64,000 nt of DNA from Thermodesulfobacteriota bacterium (lineage in GTDB: Bacteria > Desulfobacterota > Desulfobacteria > Desulfobacterales > Desulfosudaceae), in the NCBI GenBank assembly GCA_040753795.1, contig JBFMDX010000009.1, positions 1 to 64,000 on the forward strand, given 5' to 3'. This document shows, one piece after another, positions 25,929-35,372 of the stretch (position 1 is the first letter of the stretch; each line of letters begins with the position of its first letter). The notes beneath the pieces are model-generated. The model was not told the origin of the DNA, searched no databases, and saw only the letters and a list, made by a program, of their open reading frames with translations. The position numbers and the translations under genes are program-made.

Positions 25929-27605
25929 ATGAAGATTCTTCTGGTATATCCCTGCTTTCTTGACAACCGGATGGACGCGACCGACATCAGCGCCGTTCCC
26001 ATGGGCCTTTACTATCTTGGCGCCCTGCTGTCCGAGCACGGACATTCGGTTCAACTGTTGAATATGTTCGCGCCCGGCACTCCGGCCGACAACATGGATA
26101 CGTTTGTAAACGATTTCAAACCGGATATCGTCGGGTTCTCGATTGTTCACGCCAACCGCTGGGGCGGCATCGACATGGCCGGCCGGGTCAAAACAATCGA
26201 CCCGGCCATTGTCACCGTGTTCGGGGGCGTCGGCGCCACCTTTTTATGGCGTCACCTGCTGGACCATTTTCCCCAGATCGACTATGTGGTGGTCGGTGAA
26301 GGCGAATACGCCTTTCTGGGCCTGGCAGAATCACTGGCCGGCGGCGGGAAACAATCCCTGTCCGGCATAAAAGGACTGGCTTATAGAAAAGACGGGGAAA
26401 TCGTTCATACCGGCCCGCCGGTATTGATAGAAGACCTGGACCGCCTGCCCAACCCGGCCCGCTATTTCTCCTATCAGCATGTGGCCATCAGCCGGGGGTG
26501 CCCGCAAAACTGCACCTTCTGCGGTTCACCGGCCTTCTGGGGCCGACGGGTGCGGTTTCATTCCGCGGACTATTTTGTGCGGCAGCTCCGTTTGCTGTAT
26601 GAAAAAGGGGTCCGTTTTTTTTATGTTTCCGACGACACTTTTACCTTGAAAAAAGATCTCGCCATAACCGTCTGCCGGACCATTGTCGCGGAAAAACTGC
26701 CCATCACCTGGGCGGCCATTTCCCGGGTTGATCTGGTGGACGCGGAAATCCTTTCCTGGATGCGGCGGGCCGGCTGCATCCAGATCAGCTACGGCGTGGA
26801 AAGCGGATCCGAAGCCATCCGCGGCGTTTTAGACAAACGCATTTCCCGGACGCGAATCATAGAGGCATTTGAGCAAACCATGCGCCACGGCATTCTGGCC
26901 CGGGCCTATTTTATTTACGGTTCTCCGGGGGAAAACGACGACACCATTGAGGCCTCCCTGGACCTGATCGAAGAGATAAAACCGCTGAGCGTCGTTTTCT
27001 ACATGCTCACCCTTTTCCCGGGAACCGCCCTTTATCGCGATTACCTGGAAAGGACCGGCCGGACCGATGAGATCTGGATGCGGCGGATGGAAGATATCCC
27101 TTATTTTGAAACCGACGCCAGCCTGTCCCGATCGGCGGTAATGGAATTCGGTCGACGGTTGCGGACCTTCTTTTATGAGCGCCTGCCGGATTTCGCACGG
27201 GCCTGCTCCCTGACGGAAGACCCCTGTCTTTCCCCCGGCCAGGCCGATTTTTACTCCCGACTGGCCATGACCTTTACCCATGGCGATTACGCCGCCAATC
27301 CCCATATCCAGGACAAGCCGGGACTGGCTGAGGAACTCTACCGCCGAGCGCTGTCGTACCACCCGGACCACCGGGCCTTTCTGGGCCTGGGCATGCTTTA
27401 CCAGCAGCAGAACGACAGCCGGGCTTCCGCCGATATATTAACCCGGGGCCTTGACTGTTTTCCCGACAGCGAGCCCCTGACCCTCTGCCTGGGGACATCT
27501 TATCTTAACCTGGACCGAATCGACCGGGCCAGGGAGTGCTTCAACCGGTTTCCGGATTCTCCCCAGGCGCGGCGCTATATTGAAGAATGTGATCGACTGG
27601 CATAA
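25929..27605 (+). CDS. B12-binding-domain radical SAM protein with C-terminal TPR
   Basis: A 558-residue radical SAM enzyme. The N-terminal B12-binding-like domain (about 1-140) has MKILLVYPCF, MGLYYLGALL and VFGGVGATF. The radical SAM domain carries the iron-sulphur motif C191-x3-C195-x2-C198 (RGCPQNCTFCG) and a downstream YGVESGSEAIR segment that fits SAM binding. The last 80 residues contain at least two TPR-like repeats (YRRALSYHPDHRAFLGLGMLY). Enzymes of this class methylate or rearrange diverse substrates, including lipids and cofactors, and the substrate here is unknown. The start at 25929 gives the canonical N-terminus; an ATG at 25848 would add unrelated residues. It is divergent from DUF763. 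Confidence 0.88.
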   Translation: MKILLVYPCFLDNRMDATDISAVPMGLYYLGALLSEHGHSVQLLNMFAPGTPADNMDTFVNDFKPDIVGFSIVHANRWGGIDMAGRVKTIDPAIVTVFGGVGATFLWRHLLDHFPQIDYVVVGEGEYAFLGLAESLAGGGKQSLSGIKGLAYRKDGEIVHTGPPVLIEDLDRLPNPARYFSYQHVAISRGCPQNCTFCGSPAFWGRRVRFHSADYFVRQLRLLYEKGVRFFYVSDDTFTLKKDLAITVCRTIVAEKLPITWAAISRVDLVDAEILSWMRRAGCIQISYGVESGSEAIRGVLDKRISRTRIIEAFEQTMRHGILARAYFIYGSPGENDDTIEASLDLIEEIKPLSVVFYMLTLFPGTALYRDYLERTGRTDEIWMRRMEDIPYFETDASLSRSAVMEFGRRLRTFFYERLPDFARACSLTEDPCLSPGQADFYSRLAMTFTHGDYAANPHIQDKPGLAEELYRRALSYHPDHRAFLGLGMLYQQQNDSRASADILTRGLDCFPDSEPLTLCLGTSYLNLDRIDRARECFNRFPDSPQARRYIEECDRLA

Positions 27606-27657
27606 GAAACAAAAGTATTTTGTAACCGCCGTAACGGCAACTAATGTGAGGTGAACA

Positions 27658-28506
27658 ATGGAAATCAGGACTTTCGGCGTCATCGGCGCCGGACAGATGG
27701 GCAATGGCATCGCCCAGGTCGCCGCCATGAGCGGCTTGAACATCATTATGCACGACATCGAAGAACGGTTTGTCAAAAAAGGATTGGACACCATCACCGC
27801 CAACCTTAAAAAATCAGTGGAAAAAGGGAAACTGGCCCAGGAGGTCATGGATGCGACGCTGAAAAGAATCGAAACATCCATTGATCTGAAAAACATGGCC
27901 CGGGCGGATTTCGTGGTCGAAGCCGCCACCGAGAACGAAACCCTCAAACTCAATATCTTCCGGGAACTGGATAAAATCTGCGGCAAAGGCGTTATCCTGG
28001 CGACCAACACCTCATCGATTCCTATCGGCAGAATCGCCGCCTGCACTTCCCGTCCGGAGCTGGTGATTGGCATGCATTTCATGAACCCGGTGCCGGTCAT
28101 GAAGCTGGTGGAAGTCATCCGGGGCCTGGCCACGTCGGACGAGACATTTAAAACCACCTGGGATCTTTCGATAAAATTCGGAAAAACGCCGGCTGAAGCC
28201 AATGACTATCCGGGATTTATCGCCAACCGGATCCTGCTGCCCATGATCAACGAGGCCGTTTTCTGCCTGTATCATGGCGTCGGCACCCGGGAAAGCATCG
28301 ATACCGTCATGAAGCTGGGCATGAACCACCCCATGGGGCCCCTGGCCCTGGCCGACCTGATCGGCCTGGACACCTGCCTGGCGATAATGGAAACCCTGTA
28401 TAACGGGTTCAAGGATTCCAAATACCGGCCCTGCCCCCTGTTAAGAAAATATGTGGAGGCCGGCTGGCTGGGCCGGAAGACGGGCAGGGGTTTTTATACA
28501 TATTAA
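27658..28506 (+). CDS. 3-hydroxybutyryl-CoA (3-hydroxyacyl-CoA) dehydrogenase
   Basis: A 282-residue NAD-dependent L-3-hydroxyacyl-CoA dehydrogenase of the short Hbd/PaaH type. The Rossmann motif is GVIGAGQMGNGIAQ (residues 5-18). The catalytic His lies in GMHFMNPVPVMKLVEVIRG and the substrate Ser in ATNTSSIPIG, with the C-terminal domain marker GFIANRILLPMINEA. It catalyses the third step of beta-oxidation or the reductive direction in butanoyl-CoA synthesis. The ribosome site GTGAGGTGA precedes the ATG. No other beta-oxidation gene is directly adjacent, so the pathway is not set by context. Confidence 0.95.
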   Translation: MEIRTFGVIGAGQMGNGIAQVAAMSGLNIIMHDIEERFVKKGLDTITANLKKSVEKGKLAQEVMDATLKRIETSIDLKNMARADFVVEAATENETLKLNIFRELDKICGKGVILATNTSSIPIGRIAACTSRPELVIGMHFMNPVPVMKLVEVIRGLATSDETFKTTWDLSIKFGKTPAEANDYPGFIANRILLPMINEAVFCLYHGVGTRESIDTVMKLGMNHPMGPLALADLIGLDTCLAIMETLYNGFKDSKYRPCPLLRKYVEAGWLGRKTGRGFYTY

Positions 28507-28652
28507 GAAAAAGCCGGGGGTCTTTTTTGCGCTGCCTTTAGACGAACTCACGCCGCGGGGAACGACCACCTTTCACGAGGGATTCCGGACGGAAAGCTGA
28601 CCGGAGGTCTGACCGTCGGACTGATACTTTTTTACACCAACCGGAGGGAAAA

Positions 28653-29072
28653 ATGGATTACAGGCAAATGACCGCGCCGTGCGGCCTGGACTGTTTTAAC
28701 TGCATCTGCTATCTGGCCGGTGACAACCCTGATTTGAAACCCGTTATCGCCGCCGCCTTCAACATCTCCAGCGAGGAAGCGGAAAAAGTGGTCTGCCGGG
28801 GCTGCCGCAACCATGGCGGCAACATTCCCTTTCTTCCCGTGAAATGCCGCGTTTATCCCTGCGTGGAAAGCAGAAACATTTCCTTCTGCTGCGACTGCCC
28901 GGACTTCCCCTGCGACCTGCTTCACCCTTACGCGGATAAAGCCGCAAAAGTACCCCACAACACCAAGGTATTCAATTTATGCCTGATCAAAAAAATGGGG
29001 CTGGAAGAATGGGCAAAAGATAAAGCCGGATCCGTCAAAGAGACCTATTTTAATAAAAAATGGACGCTTTAA
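28653..29072 (+). CDS. DUF3795 cysteine-rich protein
   Basis: A 139-residue cytoplasmic protein rich in cysteine. The order CGLDCFNCICYL near the start, CRGCRNHGG in the middle and CCDCPDFPCDLLHPYADKA further on matches the DUF3795 family, thought to bind zinc or an Fe-S cluster. The family is common in anaerobes and its function is unknown. The ribosome site GGAGGG stands eight bases before the ATG. It is followed after 11 bases by a small membrane-anchored protein gene. Confidence 0.85.
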   Translation: MDYRQMTAPCGLDCFNCICYLAGDNPDLKPVIAAAFNISSEEAEKVVCRGCRNHGGNIPFLPVKCRVYPCVESRNISFCCDCPDFPCDLLHPYADKAAKVPHNTKVFNLCLIKKMGLEEWAKDKAGSVKETYFNKKWTL

Positions 29073-29083
29073 GGAGACCGATC

Positions 29084-29443
29084 GTGAAACAGGCCATCAT
29101 TATTATCGTTTTAGTTATTGCGGGCTATTTTGCCTATCAGCATTTTTTCGCCGGGTCATCGGATGATGTTGCCGTGGAAGAAGAGGCTGCGGTCGAAAGC
29201 GACGCGTCCGCCATTGAACAGCCGCCGCCCATACCCGAAAGCTGTAAGATGCTGGCTGGAAATCTTGAAAACGCCATTTATGGAAACATTAAAGGCCAGA
29301 CGTCCTTTGCCCAACGCAACACCGCCTACCGCAAGTTCCACTCCTGCTTAAGCGACGCCGGCTTTACGGATCCGCAGATAAACGGAGCGGCGGCTGAAAT
29401 CGAAGCGCGCGCGAAGCGGTATGCCGGCCAGGACGGCGGATAA
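29084..29443 (+). CDS. Small membrane-anchored hypothetical protein
   Basis: About 119 residues starting at GTG 29084, chosen because AGGAGA (29072-29077) is correctly spaced and the protein then begins VKQAIIIIVLVIAGYF, a single N-terminal membrane span. An acidic linker (VEEEAAVESD) follows, then a soluble domain with a disulphide-compatible pair of cysteines (ESCKMLAGNLENAIYG and FHSCLSDAGF). No family is recognised. It is probably anchored in the inner membrane with a periplasmic domain, and lies 11 bases past the DUF3795 gene and 25 bases before the M15 peptidase gene. Confidence 0.7.
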   Translation: MKQAIIIIVLVIAGYFAYQHFFAGSSDDVAVEEEAAVESDASAIEQPPPIPESCKMLAGNLENAIYGNIKGQTSFAQRNTAYRKFHSCLSDAGFTDPQINGAAAEIEARAKRYAGQDGG

Positions 29444-29468
29444 CGCGGCCGCGCCGGGTTTATGTTCG

Positions 29469-30125
29469 ATGAAGAAGACGGTCCCCAGACTACCGGCGGT
29501 ACTTATCATTTTTGCCGTCCTTCCGGCGGCGGGGGTTATCTATTTCTATTTTTTCGATCAGTTCTGGACCCATCTGGATCTGACCGGAGCGAACCACCTG
29601 AGGGAATATGCTTCGGACAGCATCCGCGGATATCGCGGCCAACAGATCCTGGTCCATCGGGATTTTCTGGAGCCCATGCGGCGGCTGGACGGATATGCCC
29701 GGGCAACCGGGGTAAAAATTTTGGTGGTTCACAGCTTCCGTCATCCCGAGGCCGTATTAACAGACGCCAAAGTCGTGCCGGGGAAGCGATCCAACCATCT
29801 GGCCGGTCATGCCGTAGACATCAATGTACGCAGCGGCCTGTGGCTTTACATGTTTGAAGATATGAAAAAAACGTCTCTTCCGGATCAGCCTTCTCCGGTA
29901 CAGGATTTTATCCGGCTTATCCGTGAGGATCCCGGGATGCGTTGGGGCGGCGACTTTGAGGATGAGGATCCCGTTCATATTGACGACGGCCTGAATCTTG
30001 CTGATTATCAGCAATGGCAGCAACACGCCGAGGCGTGCGCCCGGGATGTCATGTCCGCCCCGCCGAAGTGGAAACGCCGGGTTCATCTCCTGCTCGACCA
30101 CTGGACAAACGGCATATTCCGGTAG
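29469..30125 (+). CDS. M15-type (VanY/DacB-like) peptidase
   Basis: A 218-residue protein with an N-terminal membrane span (about 8-30) and a zinc D-Ala-D-Ala-carboxypeptidase-like domain. The SxHxxGxAxD signature is Ser108-Asn-His110-x6-Asp117, and the third zinc ligand is His170 in EDPVHIDD, preceded by MRWGGDF as in M15 enzymes. These enzymes trim peptidoglycan stem peptides in the periplasm. The start at 29469 gives MKKTVPRL before the span; an ATG at 29421 lies inside the previous gene. It is followed by a class D beta-lactamase-like gene. Confidence 0.83.
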   Translation: MKKTVPRLPAVLIIFAVLPAAGVIYFYFFDQFWTHLDLTGANHLREYASDSIRGYRGQQILVHRDFLEPMRRLDGYARATGVKILVVHSFRHPEAVLTDAKVVPGKRSNHLAGHAVDINVRSGLWLYMFEDMKKTSLPDQPSPVQDFIRLIREDPGMRWGGDFEDEDPVHIDDGLNLADYQQWQQHAEACARDVMSAPPKWKRRVHLLLDHWTNGIFR

Positions 30126-30186
30126 ATTTAATGCTGCGATAATAATGTAGGGACAGCCTTCAAGCCGCCCGTGGGGAGATTAGACT

Positions 30187-30987
30187 TTGAAACCATTTCC
30201 AGCGATAGCGGTTACCATCGTCTTCAGTCTGTTGGCCTGCGGACCGAACCTTCGCCCGACTGACGACATCGCCGCTCGGGCCTTTGCCGGTCGCGACGGC
30301 GCCCTGGTCATCATTGACTGCGCCACGGGCGCGGTCAATGACTTCCGGCCGGCGGCTTCCGGCGAAAAGCTTCCCCCCTGCTCGACCTTCAAGATCTGGA
30401 ACACCCTTATCGGCCTTGAGTCCGGGATCATTTCATCCCCCGACCAGGACTTTTATCGATGGGACGGGGTGACCCGCTCTTTACCGGACTGGGACCGGGA
30501 TCTTACCCTGAAGGAGGCCTTCCGGGTCTCCTGCGTGCCCGCTTTTCAGGATCTGGCCAGGAGGATCGGTCCCGACGTCATGCGGTCCTGGCTGGACCGG
30601 ATCGGTTATGGCGACCGGGACATGTCGGCCGGGGTCGACTGTTTCTGGCTTCCGGTCAGGGGACGAAAGACCATTCTGATTTCACCCCTGGAGCAGGCCC
30701 GGCTGATCGACCGTCTGGTGTCGAAAAAGCTGCCTTTCGGAGAAAGATCCCTGGCCGTACTCCGGGACGTCATGATGGTCCGGAAGACCGATCGCGGAAC
30801 ACTTTTTGGCAAGACCGGCTCCGGGGCTGACGATTCCGGAAAATACACGCTGGGCTGGTTCGTGGGGTATATCGAAGCCGGCGGGGAAACCCATGCTTTC
30901 GCCGGCACGGTCAAAGGTGATAATGTCATGGGCAAAGACGCCCGGGGCGTGGTAGAAAGCGTTTTTGAACGACAGGGCCTTCTATAA
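30187..30987 (+). CDS. Class D beta-lactamase family protein
   Basis: A 266-residue serine hydrolase of the class D (OXA) family. Motifs are STFK at 66-69 with the nucleophile Ser66 and general-base Lys69, SCV at 115-117 (SxV), FWL near 153-155 (the Trp that packs on the carbamylated Lys) and KTG at 209-211. The signal peptide has a lipobox-like LLAC (Cys18), so it may be a lipoprotein. Start is TTG 30187 with GGGGAG upstream. Class D relatives either hydrolyse beta-lactams or act as penicillin-binding or sensor domains; all catalytic motifs are intact here. Codon use looks native, so recent transfer is not indicated. Confidence 0.9.
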   Translation: MKPFPAIAVTIVFSLLACGPNLRPTDDIAARAFAGRDGALVIIDCATGAVNDFRPAASGEKLPPCSTFKIWNTLIGLESGIISSPDQDFYRWDGVTRSLPDWDRDLTLKEAFRVSCVPAFQDLARRIGPDVMRSWLDRIGYGDRDMSAGVDCFWLPVRGRKTILISPLEQARLIDRLVSKKLPFGERSLAVLRDVMMVRKTDRGTLFGKTGSGADDSGKYTLGWFVGYIEAGGETHAFAGTVKGDNVMGKDARGVVESVFERQGLL

Positions 30988-31021
30988 ATTTTGATTGTTT
31001 CCGGAAAAGGAGACGCTGAAA

Positions 31022-31354
31022 ATGACCGACGATATCATCCGGACAGACGCCATCGCCATCAACGAGGTCCAATTGATCCTGGCCGAGAAACGCACCTCCC
31101 TGGCGGTGATGCGGACAGGTATCGCGGTGTTGGCCCTGCCCCTGTCGGTCATGAGCGTTCTGATCGCCACTTCAAGATATTACAGCGTTCTGAATGTGCT
31201 GCATCTTCTCCTCCCCCTGGCCCTGATCAACCTGGCGCTGATCATCATCGGCGTTTACCTGATTTTCCGCTCCATCAGGCGCATGCGGCGCCATGACCGC
31301 CTTATTCACGAAATCAAGCTCAAACACAGCCTCATCAAAGATTTTCTGGATTAA
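31022..31354 (+). CDS. Small membrane protein, DUF202/YidH-like
   Basis: A 110-residue protein with two predicted membrane spans (about 27-48 and 58-82) and charged ends. AEKRTSLAVMRTGIAVLALPLSV resembles the DUF202/YidH family opening, where an Arg/Thr-rich start precedes the first span. The C-terminal RRMRRHDRLIHEIKLKH helix is basic and cytoplasmic. Start 31022 has AAGGAG upstream. It sits 21 bases before the activase gene and may be co-transcribed with it. The function is unknown. Confidence 0.7.
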   Translation: MTDDIIRTDAIAINEVQLILAEKRTSLAVMRTGIAVLALPLSVMSVLIATSRYYSVLNVLHLLLPLALINLALIIIGVYLIFRSIRRMRRHDRLIHEIKLKHSLIKDFLD

Positions 31355-31375
31355 CTCATAAAACGAGGGAGAAAA

Positions 31376-32143
31376 ATGATCACGGTCGGCATTGATATCG
31401 GCTCCATCACCACCAAGATCGCCGTGATGGACGGGAACAGGCTGGTTTATACCGATGTGGACTTCAGCGGCTACGACATGAATCTGGCCTGGCGGAATAT
31501 CTACACGAAGATGCTGGGAAAAACCGGAAAAAAGGAGGCCGATATCGCCGCTGTCGTGTCCACCGGATACGGCCGGAAAAGCGTGGTCATCGCCGGCCGG
31601 CAGATCACCGAGATCTCCTGCCACGCGGCCGGGGCGCGCTATTTCTTCCCCAAAGTGCGGTCGGTCATCGATATCGGCGGTCAGGACAGCAAATGCATCA
31701 AGATCGGCGAAACCGGTGAGGTATCGGACTTTGTCATGAACGACAAGTGCGCGGCCGGAACCGGTCGGTTTCTGGAGGTCATGGCCCGGGCCCTGCAGGT
31801 AAACCTGACCGATTTTGCCGCCATGGCCGGCAAGGCGAAGAAACCCGTGATTATCAGCAGCATGTGCACGGTCTTTGCCGAATCCGAGGTCATCTCCATG
31901 ATCGCCCGGGGAGAAAGCCGGGAGGACATCATCGCCGGCATTCACGATTCCATTGCCTCGCGCCTGGCCTCCATGATGCACCGGACCGGCGTGGCTGAGC
32001 CGGTGGTCATGACCGGCGGGGTGTCCAAAAACGCCGGCATGCGGACGGCCATTGAGAAACGGATGGGGGTCAAGCTCCAGGTGCCGGAAGAGGCCCAGTC
32101 CTGCGGGGCCATCGGAGCGGCGATATTAGCAGCTAAAAAATAA
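31376..32143 (+). CDS. BadF/BadG/HgdC-type acyl-CoA dehydratase activase
   Basis: A 255-residue ATPase of the acetate kinase/Hsp70 fold that activates 2-hydroxyacyl-CoA dehydratases or benzoyl-CoA reductases by ATP-driven single-electron transfer. The phosphate loop GIDIGSITTK is at the start. The two cysteines that each subunit gives to the bridging [4Fe-4S] cluster are Cys125 (NDKCAAGTGRF) and Cys164 (SSMCTVFAESEV). The adenosine-site MTGGVSKNAGM is near the C-terminus. The length and the single-domain form match HgdC. No dehydratase or reductase subunit gene is present in this window, so the partner is elsewhere or the gene is solitary. Confidence 0.93.
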   Translation: MITVGIDIGSITTKIAVMDGNRLVYTDVDFSGYDMNLAWRNIYTKMLGKTGKKEADIAAVVSTGYGRKSVVIAGRQITEISCHAAGARYFFPKVRSVIDIGGQDSKCIKIGETGEVSDFVMNDKCAAGTGRFLEVMARALQVNLTDFAAMAGKAKKPVIISSMCTVFAESEVISMIARGESREDIIAGIHDSIASRLASMMHRTGVAEPVVMTGGVSKNAGMRTAIEKRMGVKLQVPEEAQSCGAIGAAILAAKK

Positions 32144-32322
32144 AGGGGGAAAAAGGTGTCATGCTTTATTCGGCCGAATTCAGCATAACAGTTTTCAGGC
32201 ATTAATGAATTAAGTATGGTATTCCCCTTGACTCTCCGGCCCTTCCCTGCTATAAATAACTGATGTAAAACAGATTTTTTTGATTACCCGTCTTCCGTCA
32301 ACCCCATGATCGCGAGGCACAC

Positions 32323-33978
32323 ATGACTCTTCACGAACTGGCGGGCAAGCCGGCGCCCGCGTCCATACTGGAAAATATCCCCCGACTGATAACCGCATAC
32401 TACACCCGCAGGCCCGTCCCGTCCGATCCGGCCCAGCAGGTGGCCTTCGGCACCTCCGGCCACCGGGGCACGTCGACCAACGGCAGCTTCAATGAAGACC
32501 ATATCCTGGCCATCTCCCGGGCCATCTGCGAATACCGCCAGGCCGGCAACATCACCGGCCCGCTGTTTCTGGGGATCGACACCCACGCCCTGTCCGAACC
32601 GGCCATGGCCACGGCCCTGGAGGTTTTTGCCGCCGAAGGCGTGGTCGTCATGATCGATCACAACCTGGGGTATACGCCGACCCCGGTCATTTCCCACGCC
32701 ATTCTGACCTACAACAACCGCAAGGACCGGCGGGGGAAGGCCGACGGCGTCGTGGTCACCCCGTCGCACAACCCGCCCAAAGACGGCGGCTTCAAGTACA
32801 ACCCGCCCCACGGCGGACCGGCGGACAGCGCCGCCACCGCCGCCATCGCCGACCGGGCCAATGCCCTCCTTTCAATCGGAACCGGCAGCATCCGGCGCGT
32901 TCCCTTTGAAAAGGCCATCAAGGCCGAAACCACCGTCCGCTACGACTACATCACCCCGTACGTGGCCGACCTGGCCAATGTCATCGATATGCCGGCCATC
33001 GCCGCCGCGGGACTGAAAATCGGGGTGGACCCGCTGGGCGGCTCGACCGTGGGGTTCTGGCAGCCCATGGCTGAAAAATACGGCCTTTCCCTGGAGCTGG
33101 TCAGCGACCGCACGGACCCGGCCTTTTCCTTCATGACCGTGGACAAGGACGGCAAGATCCGCATGGACTGCTCGTCCGCCTGCGCCATGCAGCGGCTGCT
33201 CGGGCTCAAAGACAAATTTGACATCGCTTTCGGCAACGATCCGGACGGCGACCGCCACGGCATCGTGACAAAAAGCGCCGGCCTGCTCAACCCCAACCAT
33301 TACCTGTCGGTAGCCATCTGGTACCTGTTCCAGAACCGGCCCGGGTGGCGCCCGGACGCGGCCGTGGGCAAGACTCTGGTGTCCACCTCCATGATCGACC
33401 GGATCGCCGCCCACCTGAAACGGCCCCTTTCCGAGGTACCCGTGGGCTTTAAATGGTTCGTGGAAGGGCTGGTCGACGGCTCCTTCGGGTTCGGCGGCGA
33501 GGAGAGCGCCGGGGCCTCTTTTTTACGAAAAGACGGCACGGCCTGGACCACGGACAAGGACGGCATCATCATGGACCTATTGTCCGCCGAGATCATGGCC
33601 CGGACCGGCAAGGACCCGGGCGAGATCTACCGGGACCTGGAGGAAAAGTTCGGCTGCTGCGTGTACGAACGGATGGACGCCCCCGCCGACGCCCGGGAAA
33701 AGAAAATTTTGTCCAACCTGTCCCGGGAGGCCATCACCGACAATACCCTGGCCGGAGAGCCCATCCGGGAAGTGCTGACCCGGACGCCCTACAAAAATTC
33801 GCCCATCGGCGGCCTCAAAGTGACGGCGGAAAACGGCTGGTTCGCCGCCCGACCCTCCGGCACGGAAGACATATACAAAATCTACGCCGAAAGCTTCAGG
33901 GGCAAAGACCACTTAAAACAGATCCAGCAGGAAGCCCGGGAGATCGTCGGCCGTGCTTTGAAAGCCGGCGCCAAATAA
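32323..33978 (+). CDS. pgm: Phosphoglucomutase (alpha-D-glucose phosphate-specific)
   Basis: A 551-residue enzyme that interconverts glucose 1-phosphate and glucose 6-phosphate for glycogen and sugar-nucleotide synthesis. The phosphoserine is Ser148 in [11 protein letters not shown], the metal loop is DPDGDRHG and the sugar-binding loop is GGEESAGAS. The phosphate-binding end [12 protein letters not shown] is complete. The length matches the Escherichia coli Pgm type rather than the shorter phosphomannomutase type. It is preceded by 179 bases with no visible gene. Confidence 0.96.
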   Translation: MTLHELAGKPAPASILENIPRLITAYYTRRPVPSDPAQQVAFGTSGHRGTSTNGSFNEDHILAISRAICEYRQAGNITGPLFLGIDTHALSEPAMATALEVFAAEGVVVMIDHNLGYTPTPVISHAILTYNNRKDRRGKADGVVVTPSHNPPKDGGFKYNPPHGGPADSAATAAIADRANALLSIGTGSIRRVPFEKAIKAETTVRYDYITPYVADLANVIDMPAIAAAGLKIGVDPLGGSTVGFWQPMAEKYGLSLELVSDRTDPAFSFMTVDKDGKIRMDCSSACAMQRLLGLKDKFDIAFGNDPDGDRHGIVTKSAGLLNPNHYLSVAIWYLFQNRPGWRPDAAVGKTLVSTSMIDRIAAHLKRPLSEVPVGFKWFVEGLVDGSFGFGGEESAGASFLRKDGTAWTTDKDGIIMDLLSAEIMARTGKDPGEIYRDLEEKFGCCVYERMDAPADAREKKILSNLSREAITDNTLAGEPIREVLTRTPYKNSPIGGLKVTAENGWFAARPSGTEDIYKIYAESFRGKDHLKQIQQEAREIVGRALKAGAK

Positions 33979-34041
33979 GCCGTGACAGGGCCGCGCTTAT
34001 AGTTCGGACAAAGGCATTTTTCTATAGCACGGAGAAAAAAG

Positions 34042-35361
34042 ATGATAAAAAACCGGTCTCTGCATCTGATGCTCATCACGCGGCTGGCGGCGGTGACCCT
34101 GATCGTTTCCGTGCTGGTCGCCATTCTGGTCGTCGGTAAAGAACGGGAACGCGTTTTCCAGAAGGCCAGGGAAAAAGCCCTGATGCGGACCGGCATGCTG
34201 CGAATGCTGATTCTGGAGAATCTCGATGCCCCGAACCTGGGCAGCCACGAAGCCATTCGAAAGATGGTCAAATCCATGGCCTACCAGGGGTCCGACCTTG
34301 ATGTCGGCCGCTATGTGTTCGCCCGGATCATCGATGCCTCGTTTACGGAGGTAGCCAGAGTCGTCAACGAAAACCATGATCAGATCAACGATCTGGTGCA
34401 ATATATCGAATCCGGACAACACCGGATCCCCGCCGGCGTCAGCCGGCCGGAAATGACCTGGGTCCGGGTTGGATCCCGACGATATGTTTACGCCATGGTG
34501 CCCTTTGCCAACAGCCGCGGCGACATCGCGGCTTATGTGGAGGGTTTTTACGCTTCCACGGAGCAGGAGGACCGCGCCGCCTTCCGGAACCTGCTTCAGG
34601 CTCTGGCCATTGCCATCGGAACGGTCCTGGCGACTTCCCTGCTGCTTTATCCCCTGATTGTCCAGCTTCTGCGCCGGGTGGAGCGGCTCTCCCTGCGGCT
34701 GCTGGATGCCAACATGGAAATGCTCCGCGTCATCGGCAGCACCATTGCCAAGCGGGACAGCGACACCGATATCCATAATTTCCGGGTAACGATCTACGCG
34801 GTGCGGATTGCCGAAGCCATGGGGTTGGACGCTTCGATGATACGCACCCTCATCAAAGGCGCCTTTCTCCACGATGTCGGCAAAATCGGTATCCGGGATA
34901 ATATCCTCCTTAAACCCGGAAAACTGGATGAAAATGAATTCACGGAAATGAAGAAACATGTTCATCACGGCAGAGACATCATCAACCGTTCTTCATGGCT
35001 CAAGGATGCCTTGCCCGTAGTCGAGAGCCACCACGAAAAGTTTGAAGGCCAGGGCTATCCGGATGGTCTGATCGGGACGGACATCCCCATCCTGGCGCGG
35101 ATTTTCGCCATCGCGGACGTGTTCGACGCCCTCACCTCCCACCGCCCGTACAAAAGCCCCCTGTCCTTTGAAGATACCATCGATATTCTCATCAAGGGGC
35201 GGACCATTCATTTTGATCCCGAGGTTCTCGATGTGTTCATCGGCATTGCCAAGCCGCTATACGACACTTATGGAAACAGAGACGACGATACGCCCCGGTA
35301 TGATCTGGATGAGATCGTCAAACGCTATTTCAGAGCCGATATTGCCGCATATTTAGATTAA
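34042..35361 (+). CDS. Membrane-bound HD-GYP domain protein (cyclic di-GMP phosphodiesterase-like)
   Basis: A 439-residue sensor. A first span (about 14-32) and a second (about 186-208) flank a periplasmic domain with an ordinary sensory fold, followed by an HD-GYP domain with His277-Asp278 (HDVGKIGIRDNILLKPGKL), the HHG at 308-310 and the GYP loop at 338-340 (EGQGYPDGL). Intact residues suggest active cyclic di-GMP hydrolysis. The ribosome site GGAG precedes the ATG. It is followed after 11 bases by an AI-2E-type transporter gene, so the two are likely co-transcribed. Confidence 0.92.
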   Translation: MIKNRSLHLMLITRLAAVTLIVSVLVAILVVGKERERVFQKAREKALMRTGMLRMLILENLDAPNLGSHEAIRKMVKSMAYQGSDLDVGRYVFARIIDASFTEVARVVNENHDQINDLVQYIESGQHRIPAGVSRPEMTWVRVGSRRYVYAMVPFANSRGDIAAYVEGFYASTEQEDRAAFRNLLQALAIAIGTVLATSLLLYPLIVQLLRRVERLSLRLLDANMEMLRVIGSTIAKRDSDTDIHNFRVTIYAVRIAEAMGLDASMIRTLIKGAFLHDVGKIGIRDNILLKPGKLDENEFTEMKKHVHHGRDIINRSSWLKDALPVVESHHEKFEGQGYPDGLIGTDIPILARIFAIADVFDALTSHRPYKSPLSFEDTIDILIKGRTIHFDPEVLDVFIGIAKPLYDTYGNRDDDTPRYDLDEIVKRYFRADIAAYLD

Positions 35362-35372
35362 GAGGGAACAAC

